64,000 nt of DNA from Rossellomorea vietnamensis (GCF_008180615.1 NZ_VTEH01000001.1:125179-189178), one strand, 5' to 3'; shown: positions 1 to 8,970, numbered from the stretch's first letter. Notes: generated by a model not told the origin, from the sequence alone. Made by a program: numbers and translations.

Positions 1-294
1 TATTCCAGTTTGACAGCTGGTTATTCAGCATCACAATCAATCCGTTTGACATCCTTATATCCCGCCCTTTTCCTAATTTTTATTTCAATTTAATTAAATT
101 CACTCTTATAGCTTTCCTTTTTTCTGCAAATGTTATACACTTGCTCCTAGGTTCAAATTTTGAGAGCCCGGCTAATTGGTGAATGATGTATCTCAGCCTT
201 TATTGCAAGGGACGATGAGCCTATTTTTCATCACAATGGTCTTTTAAGACAATCAATTTTCCAACTAATAATTGGAAGAAAGAGGGGTAAGAAA
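1..294. other. gene-free left edge
   Basis: No gene is visible here. The last 30 bases hold the ribosome binding site (AGAGGGG, 10 bases before the ATG) of the lipoprotein gene that follows. No convincing promoter or RNA was recognised. Confidence 0.4.
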
Positions 295-1089
295 ATGAAA
301 AACAGATGGAAATTGGCAATGCTTACGGGCATTCTTTCACTAGGATTGGCAGCATGTTCCGATAACGAGGAAAATGCTGAGGAAGCAGAAAATAATTCAG
401 ATGTTACTGAAGAACAACCTGCAGAGCAAACTGAGGAACAGGCGGATCAAGCCGCTCAAATGGAAGAAATGCAAAAGAAATTAGAAGAACAGCATATTGA
501 AGAAGACAAAACGGTAGCTGTTGTCAATGATGAAGAAATCAAAGGTGAGGCTTACAATAGCCTTCTGACTGAAAGCCAAATGAGCTACCAGCAGATGGGA
601 CAAGACCCAACATCAGAAGAGATTGCAGCTCAATTAAAAGAAAGTACGATTGACAGCTTGATAGGCCAGACTCTACTCCTTCAGCAAGCTGAAGAAAAAG
701 GGTACGAGGCTGATGATGAAGAGATTCAGCAAGAGATCGCCACACTCAAGGAAGGCTATGAAGATGAGGCTGAATTTGAAGAAGTGTTGAAAAGCAGCGG
801 TCTGTCACTAGAAGATTTGGAAGCTGAAGTTGCTAAAAATATTAAGTATACTGCTTATATTGAGAATGAATTGACCGTCGAAGAAGTGAAAGAAGAAGAT
901 GTAAAAGCCTATTATGATCAAATCGTTGAACAAAATAGCGGATCCGAAGAGGCTGAGGCTCAAATTCCTGAATATGAAGAAGTGAAAGATCGAATCAGAC
1001 AGGACCTTGAAGGTCAGAAAACACAAGAAGTGCTAGCCGCAGAGGTTGAGAAATTGCGGGAAAATGCATCAATAGATGTGAAGATCTAA
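295..1089 (+). CDS. SurA N-terminal domain lipoprotein
   Basis: Predicted membrane-anchored lipoprotein of 264 residues. Residues 1-21 form a lipoprotein signal peptide ending in a lipobox (LAAC, Cys21). A long acidic Glu/Asn-rich linker follows to about residue 65. Residues 70-215 resemble the SurA N-terminal (SurA_N_3) chaperone domain, starting with the typical VAVVNDEEI strand. The parvulin prolyl-isomerase domain that follows in PrsA is absent: after about residue 220 there is only a short helical tail. The protein is therefore probably an extracytoplasmic holdase rather than an isomerase. It is monocistronic, followed by a strong terminator. The family assignment is good; substrates are unknown. 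Confidence 0.8.
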   Translation: MKNRWKLAMLTGILSLGLAACSDNEENAEEAENNSDVTEEQPAEQTEEQADQAAQMEEMQKKLEEQHIEEDKTVAVVNDEEIKGEAYNSLLTESQMSYQQMGQDPTSEEIAAQLKESTIDSLIGQTLLLQQAEEKGYEADDEEIQQEIATLKEGYEDEAEFEEVLKSSGLSLEDLEAEVAKNIKYTAYIENELTVEEVKEEDVKAYYDQIVEQNSGSEEAEAQIPEYEEVKDRIRQDLEGQKTQEVLAAEVEKLRENASIDVKI

Positions 1090-1100
1090 AGTTGTGATAT

Positions 1101-1147
1101 AAAGAAAAAAGCCTGTTCTCCCCTTAGGTGGACAGGCTTTTTTCTTT
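1101..1147. terminator. bidirectional terminator
   Basis: An inverted repeat GCCTGTTCTCC / GGTGGACAGGC is flanked by an A tract on the left and TTTTTT on the right. It sits between two convergent genes and can serve both. Confidence 0.85.
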
Positions 1148-1625
1148 ATAGTTCCCTGATAGTCACTTCTGCCTCATTCCGGACGTTTCCATCCCACTTA
1201 GAATGTATTTCAAAGACTCCCTCTTTGAAAAAGTAAGGAAGTCTTCTTTGGAACCAAGGCTGCATAGGCAAATCCATGACTTCTTTCTTATTTATCCATA
1301 TAAGCTTTCCTTCCGGAGGGTCTTCCAGCAGGTCCCCTTCAATATCCTCAGCCAGATAGTTATAAACAATATATCGGTAGTTTTTATGAGGAATGACAAA
1401 CTCGTCTATGCCTTTGAATTTCATAGACTTGACTTTCAGCCCTGTTTCTTCTCTTACTTCTCTTTCCGCGCCCTCTGCGGGACTCTCAGGAAAATCAATC
1501 TTTCCCCCTGGAGCTATGTATCCGGGGAAGCCTTTGTCAGAAGGCCTTTCGATCAATAGGAGCTGATCCTCTTTCTCTATCATCACCATTGTATAAAGCT
1601 CAGTCTCATATTCTCTACAATCCAT
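1146..1625 (-). CDS. NUDIX hydrolase
   Basis: 159-residue NUDIX family pyrophosphohydrolase. The Nudix box is complete at about residues 41-63: G-x5-E-x7-REVREETGL, with GGKIDFPE at its start. It resembles MutT/YtkD-like 8-oxo-dGTP or dinucleotide hydrolases, but the substrate cannot be read from the sequence. The C-terminal half carries aromatic residues (QPWFQRRLPYFF) that probably shape the substrate pocket. It is convergent with the upstream lipoprotein gene and shares its terminator. Confidence 0.85.
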   Translation of the reverse strand: MDCREYETELYTMVMIEKEDQLLLIERPSDKGFPGYIAPGGKIDFPESPAEGAEREVREETGLKVKSMKFKGIDEFVIPHKNYRYIVYNYLAEDIEGDLLEDPPEGKLIWINKKEVMDLPMQPWFQRRLPYFFKEGVFEIHSKWDGNVRNEAEVTIREL

Positions 1626-1677
1626 TTCATACCACCCAATCGTATATGTACGGAGGATAGTTCATCCTCCCCTAAAA

Positions 1678-2577
1678 TTATGATTCTACCATCGCTCCTC
1701 CATTCACATGCAGAACCTGGCCTGAGACATATCGTGAATCATCGGAAGCCAAATAAACGTAAGATGGCGCAAGTTCAAATGGCTGACCCGCCCTTTTCAT
1801 AGGTACGTCCAATCCAAAAGACGCCGTTTTGTCTGCAGAAAAACTTGAAGGAATCAACGGTGTCCAAACAGGACCGGGAGCAACCGCATTTACCCTTATC
1901 CCCTTGTCAATTAACTGCAGTGACAATGATCTGGTAAATGTGACTATCGCTCCCTTAGTGGAAGAATAGTCCACCAGATCTTTATTTCCACGATATGCCG
2001 TAATTGATGAAGTATTGATGATGGAACTTCCACTTTTGAGATGCGGAAGAGCAGCCTTAGTCATGTAAAAATACGAAAAAATGTTTGTTCTGAATGTATC
2101 TTCCAGCTGCTCTTCCGTAATATCCAAAATGCTTTTCTGAGGATATTGGACAGCACAGTTGTTCACAAGAACATCAATTTTTCCAAACACTCTGATGGTT
2201 TCCTCTACAGCAGTCATTGAGGTACGAGGAGCTCTTAAATCACCGCTGATTGCCAAGCATTTTCTGCCAATCTCTTCAATCCTTCTCTTGGTTTCATGGG
2301 CATCTCTATGCTCATTAAGATAGACAAATGTAATATCCGCACCTTCCTTGGCCATCGCATAAGCAGCTGCCCTGCCGATGCCGCTGTCTCCTCCAGAAAT
2401 GACTGCCACTTTGCCTTTCAGCTTTTCAGAACCTTTATAATGAGGGTTTTCTGAAATCGGCCTGGGTACCATGATGTACTCCAAGCCCGGCTGCCTCGCC
2501 TGATGCTGGGGAGGAAAGGGCACAGGAACCGTTTTACTTGTTTGTTTATAGGCATAATAAGGATAAACTGGGTACAT
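1678..2577 (-). CDS. SDR family oxidoreductase (YhdF/YhxC-like)
   Basis: 299-residue short-chain dehydrogenase/reductase. A proline-rich N-terminal extension (about 45 residues, with YPVYPYYAYK) precedes the Rossmann core. The cofactor motif is SGGDSGIGRAAA, followed later by NNCAVQ (NNAG-like). The catalytic set is Ser (NTSSITA) and Tyr/Lys in YSSTKGA. The extension and motif resemble the Bacillus YhdF/YhxC/YhxD and GspA-type stress SDRs. It is probably an NAD(P)-dependent alcohol or glucose dehydrogenase-like enzyme of unknown substrate. It is a single gene with its ribosome binding site AAAGGAG just upstream. Confidence 0.85.
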   Translation of the reverse strand: MYPVYPYYAYKQTSKTVPVPFPPQHQARQPGLEYIMVPRPISENPHYKGSEKLKGKVAVISGGDSGIGRAAAYAMAKEGADITFVYLNEHRDAHETKRRIEEIGRKCLAISGDLRAPRTSMTAVEETIRVFGKIDVLVNNCAVQYPQKSILDITEEQLEDTFRTNIFSYFYMTKAALPHLKSGSSIINTSSITAYRGNKDLVDYSSTKGAIVTFTRSLSLQLIDKGIRVNAVAPGPVWTPLIPSSFSADKTASFGLDVPMKRAGQPFELAPSYVYLASDDSRYVSGQVLHVNGGAMVES

Positions 2578-2624
2578 TTTTTCACTCCTTTTTACTGTTA
2601 CCGTACCCTATGCCTTAACCTTTC

Positions 2625-4517
2625 TTAATGTGCTGCCGATCTCCACTTCCGCTTATTTTCCACCCGGATAGTCAACCCCTGATTATCCAGCGCTTCCAAA
2701 AAGGGGATCAAAAACTTCCTGGACAAGCCAAGCGTTTCTTTAGCGTCAGACAATTCAAATTCATTATCTGTATTACCCTGAAGCTTTTTGACGGCTTTAT
2801 GAAAGACTTCCGCATGAAATGCGAGCTTTTCATCCAGAAAGACGACCATATCCTGCTCCCGAAAATATTGCAGCAGCCCTCCCTGCATATCAGCAGGAAT
2901 ACCTGCATCCGCAAGATAATCAGCCAAGTACTCCGGCTTCATTCCATCCATCCTTAAATGCTCTAATACCTGCTGAGATCTTTTTTCCCATTGAGCAGGC
3001 ACATGCGGATCAAACTCCGCTAAAGACAAGTAGTGCCCCTTTTGTTTCCAACTCCCCGTTTGCAGGTTTTTCTTTACTGCATAATCCAAAAGGGATTCTT
3101 TATATGTACTTCTATTCAATTGCATTAACATCGCTTTATCATATCCCGCTTTCAAGGGATTTTCATCATGATACCCCCTAAGCTGATCGTTCATCAACTG
3201 AATGATTTCTTCGAGGACATAGGTCGTTGTCAAGTCACCGCCCGGAAGCTGCAATAAAGTACCTTCCTCCAGCAATTCATACAGTGCGGAAGAAGCTAAA
3301 GAAGTTTCTTGCAGGAAATGACTTTTACTTAATACCTTATGTTTCTTTAAAGCATCCTCCGCCCGCTGCAATGGTGTTCCATTCTTTTTTTGCAGCAGTA
3401 CTTGTATCGTTTCCTCACCAAATTTGTATCGGCCGCCGTTTGGATCAATGATGAATCCTCCGCCGATAGTTTCGGCTGGTGTCGGCCTCCTGAGAATCAG
3501 GCGGTCATTTCTTTTCACGACGATGGAATCGTCAAGCCTCAACTGGCAGAGTATTTCCTCATTCCCTGAATCCGCCTCGTTGCGGTCAAAGAAGATGATT
3601 TTCCCCATTGTTTCAGAAGTTCCGGTATGCAATTTTATCGGCATTCTTTGTTTAACAGCGTACGCCAGGTCATCAACCAGTTTTAAGCTGATATCTATAG
3701 TATCTGTTACGGTGAAAAATTCCGACTTCACTAGTGCATCTCCGCGTTCAGCCTCTTCTTTGGATAATCCTGACAGATTTATGGCCGTTCGTTGACCACC
3801 GAACGCTTCAGCAGCTGGTTTATGATGAACTTGAATCTGCCTTGCTTTGGTTTCTTTTCCTGAAGGAAGCAGAAGCAGGGATTCTCCCTCTTTGACACTT
3901 CCTTCATAAACCGTACCCCTTACCACCGTTCCTTGTCCTTTTACCGTGAATACTTGATCGATCGGCATGCGGAAATCTCCCGTTATACTTCTGGATGGAA
4001 GTTCCTCTAAAAATGCAAGGATTGTCTTCTTAATATCGGATATGCCTTTACCTGACAAACTATCGGCCAATAAGATTGGACTATCTTCAAAAACAGTGCC
4101 CACCAATTCTTCTTTGATTTCTTCCTTTGCCAAACTATGTAATTCTACATCAACGTTATCCATCTTGCTTAGTACCACAATTCCTCGATTCACACCCAGA
4201 AAAGAAAGAATCTCCAAATGTTCCTTCGTCTGGGGCATAACACCTTCATCAGCCGCCACCACAAGGATTACCAGATCAATTCCTGCTACACCGGCAATCA
4301 TTTGCCTGATGAACTTTTCATGGCCTGGCACATCAATGACGGAAACCTCCATCTCTTCTGTTTCCAACAGGGGAGCAAACCCTAGTTCAATAGAGATCCC
4401 CCTTTCTTTCTCTTCTTTCAGCCGATCCGTTTCTTTATTTGTCAAAGCTTTAACCAATGCCGTTTTTCCATGATCAATATGCCCTGCCATACCTACTGTA
4501 AAATATCGTTTTGTCAT
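2625..4517 (-). CDS. selB: selenocysteine-specific elongation factor SelB
   Basis: 630 residues, usual SelB length. It delivers Sec-tRNA to the ribosome at UGA codons that carry a SECIS hairpin. The N-terminal EF-Tu-like GTPase shows G1 GHIDHGKT (residues 12-19), a switch segment ERGISIELGFA, G3 DVPGHE and G4 SKMD. Beta-barrel domains II-III follow (GTVVRGTVYEG, then RRPTPAETIGGG). The C-terminal 230 residues are the SelB winged-helix repeats, ending VENKRKW, that bind SECIS RNA. A GTG nine bases upstream would add three residues, but AGAAGGTGG is well spaced for the ATG at 4517. It sits downstream of a small membrane gene and a GNAT gene. selA and selD are not nearby; a tRNA-Sec gene lies 10 kb away. 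Confidence 0.95.
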   Translation of the reverse strand: MTKRYFTVGMAGHIDHGKTALVKALTNKETDRLKEEKERGISIELGFAPLLETEEMEVSVIDVPGHEKFIRQMIAGVAGIDLVILVVAADEGVMPQTKEHLEILSFLGVNRGIVVLSKMDNVDVELHSLAKEEIKEELVGTVFEDSPILLADSLSGKGISDIKKTILAFLEELPSRSITGDFRMPIDQVFTVKGQGTVVRGTVYEGSVKEGESLLLLPSGKETKARQIQVHHKPAAEAFGGQRTAINLSGLSKEEAERGDALVKSEFFTVTDTIDISLKLVDDLAYAVKQRMPIKLHTGTSETMGKIIFFDRNEADSGNEEILCQLRLDDSIVVKRNDRLILRRPTPAETIGGGFIIDPNGGRYKFGEETIQVLLQKKNGTPLQRAEDALKKHKVLSKSHFLQETSLASSALYELLEEGTLLQLPGGDLTTTYVLEEIIQLMNDQLRGYHDENPLKAGYDKAMLMQLNRSTYKESLLDYAVKKNLQTGSWKQKGHYLSLAEFDPHVPAQWEKRSQQVLEHLRMDGMKPEYLADYLADAGIPADMQGGLLQYFREQDMVVFLDEKLAFHAEVFHKAVKKLQGNTDNEFELSDAKETLGLSRKFLIPFLEALDNQGLTIRVENKRKWRSAAH

Positions 4518-4559
4518 TCCGTCCACCTTCTTTCTAAGTTGCAGCCTTTCAATGCCATT

Positions 4560-4733
4560 TTATCTTAATCTTCTGTTGAAGACCAAGAGACCCGCCATCA
4601 CAACGAGAAGGATAGAGAAAATGATTCCTTTGGAAACATCTCCTTCTAAGAATGTCTTAACCACCCAAATAAAAATAAATATAGTAAACAAACTATCAAA
4701 CAAAAATAATTTCTTCTTAGTCTTTTCCTTCAC
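4560..4733 (-). CDS. small two-segment membrane protein
   Basis: A 57-residue reading frame starting with GTG. Its first 17 bases overlap the 3' end of the upstream acetyltransferase gene, and it stops 42 bases before selB. The protein begins VKEKTKKKLFLFD, has a hydrophobic segment SLFTIFIFIWVV, a short polar turn LEGDVSKG, a second hydrophobic segment IIFSILLVVMAGLLVF, and ends NRRLR. Basic ends and two membrane spans fit a real small integral membrane protein. GAAGG six bases upstream of the GTG can act as ribosome binding site. It probably belongs to an operon GNAT - this gene - selB. The function is unknown. Confidence 0.6.
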   Translation of the reverse strand: MKEKTKKKLFLFDSLFTIFIFIWVVKTFLEGDVSKGIIFSILLVVMAGLLVFNRRLR

Positions 4734-5253
4734 TTTCTGCCTTCATCCTTTCCTCAATAAACCCTCCCGGCCGGTACCTTGCCATTCTGTATTCACCGGC
4801 ATACCTTCCATGCTGTACAATTGTACCTCTGGAAAAACCTTCGTCAATAAAACCGAGCCTCTCATAAAGTTTTTTTGCCTGCAGGTTATTGTCCAAAACC
4901 GTTAACTCCACTCTTTCAAGCATCAGCCAGTTATCAGCCATATCAAGCAGCTTCTTAATCAAGGCAGAGCCTGCACCTTTTCCGTGGAATTCTTCATGAA
5001 TCATAATAAACAGAGTTCCGCAGTGAGACCTTCTTCCTTTTCCCTGATGAAGACCGGCAAACCCTATCACCACTCCATCCTGAACAGCGACAAATTCATG
5101 TTGTTCAGGAGCTGCCCCTTTTAAAATATTTTCAAAACGTTCGGCACGTACACTTGGCAATGATACCACATAAGGCATGACTTTTTCCTGAATCATAATT
5201 TCCGTAATCTGCATAGCGTCACTCACTCGTACCGGCCTGATTTCAATCTTCAA
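4717..5253 (-). CDS. GNAT family N-acetyltransferase
   Basis: 178-residue acetyltransferase of the GNAT fold. The acetyl-CoA binding loop is EFHGKGAGSALI (about residues 89-100, Q/RxxGxG/A type). The C-terminal motif NLQAKKLYERLGF is typical of motif B, and the sequence begins IEIRPVRVSDAMQITEIM as in RimI/SpeG-like proteins. The acceptor substrate cannot be inferred. It is the first gene of a probable three-gene operon that ends with selB. Confidence 0.85.
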   Translation of the reverse strand: MKIEIRPVRVSDAMQITEIMIQEKVMPYVVSLPSVRAERFENILKGAAPEQHEFVAVQDGVVIGFAGLHQGKGRRSHCGTLFIMIHEEFHGKGAGSALIKKLLDMADNWLMLERVELTVLDNNLQAKKLYERLGFIDEGFSRGTIVQHGRYAGEYRMARYRPGGFIEERMKAESEGKD

Positions 5254-5337
5254 TATGAGTACACCCTCTCTCTATAGTTCTATTTCTAATTCGACGTTCT
5301 CACTGCTTTCCCTTTATGCTGGAATAATTTTTAAAAA

Positions 5338-5452
5338 GGTTGTTGTTTCAATAGTGTTGCTTCCGAATATCTCAGGATTCTAAGGTTTTTCCTCTGATTG
5401 GGGAGGGTATTTCTTTTCGTTCTAAATCACCAGATAGTTTATGAAAACAACC
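5338..5452 (+). repeat. degenerate family A intergenic repeat
   Basis: Starts GGTTGTTGTTTCAATAGTGT, contains GTTGCTTCC and a TCTAAGG...CTCTGATTGGGGAG stretch resembling the middle of family A elements, and ends TTTATGAAAACAACC. It looks like a shortened, diverged copy with re-matched ends. The rest of the 365-base gap before the DUF2935 gene shows no gene. Confidence 0.4.
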
Positions 5453-5617
5453 TTTATAAAAGCTTTCCAAAAGCATATCATGTCAGAAAAATGCAGCTAG
5501 TATTCGACTATATGATTCCTACTTAAGGTACTACTCTTATGAAACAAGAATCCTGCAAGCATATCCTCTTCATTCTAATAATAACTTTTAATATATAACT
5601 TAGAACGGAGGATAAAT

Positions 5618-6439
5618 ATGCCAGAACAATATATCTCAACCTGGGATGAGCATCAATTTTGGCTGAACATGCTGCAGGACCACGCCTTTTTTGTCAGAGA
5701 TTACCTTTCTCCTGCCGAAACTAGATACGTTATTGAAGCAGACATGCACATCAGAAGTTTTGAAGCAGTTTTACAGAAGTTACAAACCATCTCTAAAGAT
5801 GCCCCATGTTCCTCTCCTGAAATGATGGAGCTGGCACAATTCGCTTATCAGACAGCAGGAAAATACTATTTATTTGAAGGAAACATCCTAAATTTGCGGC
5901 TGAAAAACGAGATTAATATAAACCTGACACCTACCTACTTTAACGGAACTTTGAACGAAAATGGAGAATACTTAAGGATTCTTCAATTTTTCATGAGGGG
6001 CCAAGAACCACCGCCGCTTTCATTGGTTGACCTTTTGTCTTTATGGCTTGAGGACCAGCTGGGGCATGTTGTCCTCCTAATCAGACTGGTCGACGGTATA
6101 GAGTTTGATATTATCAGGCAGGCAGACGTTTTGAAGGGAAAGTTCTCTCAGTTTATTGTAAAAAATAATGCAATCAAAGGTTATTTACGATTTCTGCCGG
6201 CCAACTCCCCAATTCAAATCCGCTTTGCTCATGAAGTGGCCGGATCTGTAGTGGCATTCAATAATCTTGTGGCTTTAACCTTAGAACTTTATGATGAAAA
6301 ATCACTCGTTAACCAATCTACCCGGAGATTTCTATTTCACCATTTTCCTGAAGCCTGTTATTTTATGAAAAAAATGTCTCTCTATGCCCCTGAGATTCAG
6401 TATCCTCCATGCCAGGTAACTTATCCTCCAGGAAGGTGA
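5618..6439 (+). CDS. DUF2935 domain protein
   Basis: 273 residues containing two copies of the DUF2935 helical domain found in Bacillus and Clostridium. Copy 1 starts near residue 12 (FWLNMLQDHAFFVRDYLSP). Copy 2 starts near residue 145 (LSLWLEDQLGHVVLLIRLVD). Each copy has a conserved His in the first helix and further Glu/His residues in later helices (RFAHEVAGS), a pattern compatible with metal binding, but no activity is established. It has a good ribosome binding site (CGGAGG) and stands alone, so neighbours do not suggest a role. Confidence 0.8.
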   Translation: MPEQYISTWDEHQFWLNMLQDHAFFVRDYLSPAETRYVIEADMHIRSFEAVLQKLQTISKDAPCSSPEMMELAQFAYQTAGKYYLFEGNILNLRLKNEININLTPTYFNGTLNENGEYLRILQFFMRGQEPPPLSLVDLLSLWLEDQLGHVVLLIRLVDGIEFDIIRQADVLKGKFSQFIVKNNAIKGYLRFLPANSPIQIRFAHEVAGSVVAFNNLVALTLELYDEKSLVNQSTRRFLFHHFPEACYFMKKMSLYAPEIQYPPCQVTYPPGR

Positions 6440-6517
6440 GCAGGTTGCGGCAGGATGGAACAGCATGGCGACACCCATAAAATGTATGTTTGATTAAGCA
6501 GCACACAAATACAAATA

Positions 6518-6545
6518 AAGGACTGCTTGTGAGTCAGCAGTCCTT
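6518..6545 (-). terminator. terminator of the SCO1-like gene
   Basis: Inverted repeat AAGGACTGCT / AGCAGTCCTT just past the stop codon. On the minus strand it is followed by a T-rich stretch (TTTATTTG). Confidence 0.75.
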
Positions 6546-6555
6546 AAAGTAATCC

Positions 6556-7152
6556 TCATTTATTTCCCTCTTTGATCAACGCTTCAATATCCAAGGCAAT
6601 CTGGTCAAACGGCACTTCTTCATAACCACTGTAGCTCTTTACCGTTCTTCCCTCTTGATTCACTAAATAGAAGCTTGTCTGGTGGACAACCTGATCTGTA
6701 TTCGGGTCATCCGCCACAAGAGATTTAAAAGACTTTTCGGCAAATTTTGAAATATGGTCTTGTGTATAACCTGTTACTAGATCCCATTTACTTGTATCAG
6801 CATCGTATTTACTGATATATTCCGATAAGGCTTCAGGCGTATCCACTTCAGGATCAACACTGAAGGACACTATTTGGTAATCTTCAATACCCTTTTCTTG
6901 AAGCTTCTCTTGAAGCAGGGTCATGTTGTACGTCATTGGCGGACAAACCGTTTCACAGTTCGTGAAAATAAAGTCGGCCAGCCATACTTTCCCTTTTAAA
7001 TCGTCCAGACTGACTGTTTCATTGTTCTGATTCGTATAACTAAAATCCTGTACCTGCCAATTATGATCAGCTTTGAAACCGCCGTTTCCGCAGGCAGCCA
7101 AAAAAGCGGCAGCAATGAGCACGAAGGACAGCAGTACCATCTTTTTAACCAA
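6556..7152 (-). CDS. SCO1/SenC-family copper chaperone lipoprotein
   Basis: 198-residue lipoprotein with a thioredoxin fold, related to B. subtilis YpmQ. Signal peptide with lipobox (LAAC, Cys21). The copper-binding motif CxxxC is present as TNCETVCPP (about residues 63-71), and the distal ligand His lies in VVHQTSFYLV (about residue 158). Proteins of this family load copper into, or reduce, the CuA site of cytochrome c oxidase on the outer membrane face. It is a single gene with its own terminator. The CcdA/CcdC redox genes elsewhere in the window act in the same general area of cytochrome maturation. Confidence 0.9.
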   Translation of the reverse strand: MVKKMVLLSFVLIAAAFLAACGNGGFKADHNWQVQDFSYTNQNNETVSLDDLKGKVWLADFIFTNCETVCPPMTYNMTLLQEKLQEKGIEDYQIVSFSVDPEVDTPEALSEYISKYDADTSKWDLVTGYTQDHISKFAEKSFKSLVADDPNTDQVVHQTSFYLVNQEGRTVKSYSGYEEVPFDQIALDIEALIKEGNK

Positions 7153-7468
7153 GGATATCCCTCCACAACACTTTCTTCATATAATTGTTTTCTTAATCTA
7201 TGGTAGATGAAATGAAGGATTAATACAATCTGTTCCACTAATTATACTTGAAGATTTTGTGAAGAGTTTCGCAAAACCCTTTAGGTCCACCTGCCATTGC
7301 CTCCTTGAAGAACTTTTGGAGAATTCATAATCCTACTCCATCAAAGAGAATAATCTATATAGCAGGGTGATGGCACGTAAACACCATGCTTCAGCGCATA
7401 AACTGTGATCTAGCAGGGTGAAAGCCAGCGGCTGCAATAATTCTTATCGTTTTCTAACAGTATTTACC
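7153..7468. other. gene-free intergenic region
   Basis: No coding frame. The 11-base word TAGCAGGGTGA occurs twice, about 52 bases apart (near 7362 and 7413), with no other similarity around it. Nothing else was recognised. Confidence 0.3.
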
Positions 7469-8263
7469 TCACAATAAACAGCCCATTGCTCCAGCAAAAG
7501 CTCCATGTTTTAAAAAAACTGGATCGTAATTTAATATATCCTGAAATTGTCCAAGGTCTTTCACTAATAAAGGATTTCCTTTCAGCGCTCCCCCTGAAAA
7601 CACGATTGTTTTGGTTCCCGCCGCTTCAGCTTCCCTTGAGGATAGAAGAATGATATTTTCTGCCACCATATTGATTAAAGACCTCAATGCATCTGCAGGA
7701 ATCAACTCATCAGTAAAATTACCAGCAAAGTTGGCAGCGGTAAGGTGACCCGGAATGGGAGGCTTCTCGTTTTCGTACAAGTCCTTTACCAGCAAGTCAA
7801 CATTTTCACGGTCCCCTGATTCTGCCGATTGAATGATGTCCGAAAAGGTATACTGACCGCTCAATAGCCTTCCCAGGCCCATGATGGTTCCTCCTCCCAT
7901 ACCTGTACCGGCGAGGCGGCGCTGCTGGTCCTTAATGGGATTTACAAAGAACAAGGAAGTGCCGGTTCCAATATTAGCTAAAATAAATGGTTCCTTTTTC
8001 TTATGCTCTTCATATAGCAGGCTGGCTGCACCTGAACATACTGCCTTAAATTCCGGTATTTCAACCGCATTCTCAATTTGGGTTTTTACTCTGGCGGCCT
8101 TTCCTCCAGTAACGCAGAATTGCGAATTGGGGGAAAGCCAGCGAATCCACTGACTTAAGGAATCTGTTTCACTGGAAAGGAAGGTCTTGTAATGTCTTTC
8201 CCCTCTTTCTTGATAAACAACTTTAACAAGCGTACCTCCGGCATCAATCCCAATTTTTCTCAT
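7469..8263 (-). CDS. coaW: type II pantothenate kinase
   Basis: 264-residue ATP-dependent kinase of the ASKHA fold that phosphorylates pantothenate in the first step of coenzyme A synthesis. It begins MRKIGIDAGGTLVKVVY (phosphate-1 loop), then ANIGTGTSLFFV (phosphate-2) and TGMGGGTIMGLGRLL, and ends with the adenosine motif VFSGGALKGNPLL. This matches the staphylococcal/Bacillus CoaW type, which is not feedback-inhibited by CoA. A longer upstream frame exists, but the ATG at 8263 starts the conserved domain and forms an ATGA overlap with the preceding gene, implying translational coupling. Confidence 0.9.
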   Translation of the reverse strand: MRKIGIDAGGTLVKVVYQERGERHYKTFLSSETDSLSQWIRWLSPNSQFCVTGGKAARVKTQIENAVEIPEFKAVCSGAASLLYEEHKKKEPFILANIGTGTSLFFVNPIKDQQRRLAGTGMGGGTIMGLGRLLSGQYTFSDIIQSAESGDRENVDLLVKDLYENEKPPIPGHLTAANFAGNFTDELIPADALRSLINMVAENIILLSSREAEAAGTKTIVFSGGALKGNPLLVKDLGQFQDILNYDPVFLKHGAFAGAMGCLL

Positions 8264-8559
8264 GAAGGTGTATCCTTCCTTTTGGAATATAAAAATGCCA
8301 AAACAGCTCCATTTAAAACCATGATGACCAGGAATGAAATCAGAAAATAAAAAATACCAGTCCATCTTTCTTCAGAGCTGCTGGAAATGAACGTCCACCA
8401 CAACGATCCTGACATCAAAATAATGAAATTCAGAAAGGTTCCTTCCAGAAAAGGCTTCTTGTAACTGTTAAAATCCAGCAGGCGCTTGCAGCTCCACAAA
8501 AAAGACGCTGCTGCAGCAAGTAAAATGCACAAGATAAAAAAGAACAATACCATCTTCAA
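8260..8559 (-). CDS. small integral membrane protein
   Basis: 99 residues with three or four predicted membrane segments (MVLFFFILCILLAAAASFLW, a central FLNFIILMSGSLWW, and FYFLISFLVIMVLNGAVLAFLY), ending in a basic tail. No family was recognised. It overlaps the pantothenate kinase gene by four bases (ATGA), so the two genes are co-transcribed. GGAGGG lies upstream of the ATG. Confidence 0.7.
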   Translation of the reverse strand: MKMVLFFFILCILLAAAASFLWSCKRLLDFNSYKKPFLEGTFLNFIILMSGSLWWTFISSSSEERWTGIFYFLISFLVIMVLNGAVLAFLYSKRKDTPS

Positions 8560-8738
8560 TGAACCCTCCTCTTCTTTGTTATCTCTATTTCAGTAGAAAA
8601 TTCTGCCTTCTGCCAATAAAAAGCACTTTCCCGACAAATGGCTGCTCTGCAAGATACCCTTCGATTCTTCTTGGTAAACTTCACCAGAATAGGTAGAGAG
8701 CGATATCGTTTTCACTCATGAAAATACCCTTAACTAAA

Positions 8739-8928
8739 GGCTGTTTTCGCACATATTGTTGCTTTCGGAAGAATCCCAAGAGCCGGATTTTCCACCGGAT
8801 ACTAAGAGTTTTATCTCTTATCGGAGAAGAGCAGGTCTTTTCTTTTCGGTATTACCGTATTTCACCTTATTGATATTGATATTTCTTCGGAATTAGCATC
8901 AAATAGCAACAAAGTTTACGAAAGAGCC
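8739..8928 (+). repeat. family A intergenic repeat (full copy)
   Basis: A 190-bp element. Left end GGCTGTTTTCGCACATATTG; right end AGTTTACGAAAGAGCC preceded by AAATAGCAACAA. The two ends form an imperfect terminal inverted repeat of about 25 bases. It has no coding capacity and fills most of the 418-base gap upstream of sbcC's terminator. Confidence 0.8.
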
Positions 8929-8932
8929 TGAC

Positions 8933-8970
8933 TAAAAAGGCAAGGAATTGGAAAACGACCAAGTCCTTGC
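8933..8970 (-). terminator. sbcC terminator
   Basis: Inverted repeat GCAAGGAATTGG / CCAAGTCCTTGC (one mismatch) followed on the minus strand by TTTTTAG. Confidence 0.8.

Noticed and set aside
7362..7423. Direct repeat TAGCAGGGTGA as a possible attachment site or riboswitch
   Set aside because: Only 11 bases match, with no integrase, tRNA end or conserved RNA structure nearby.
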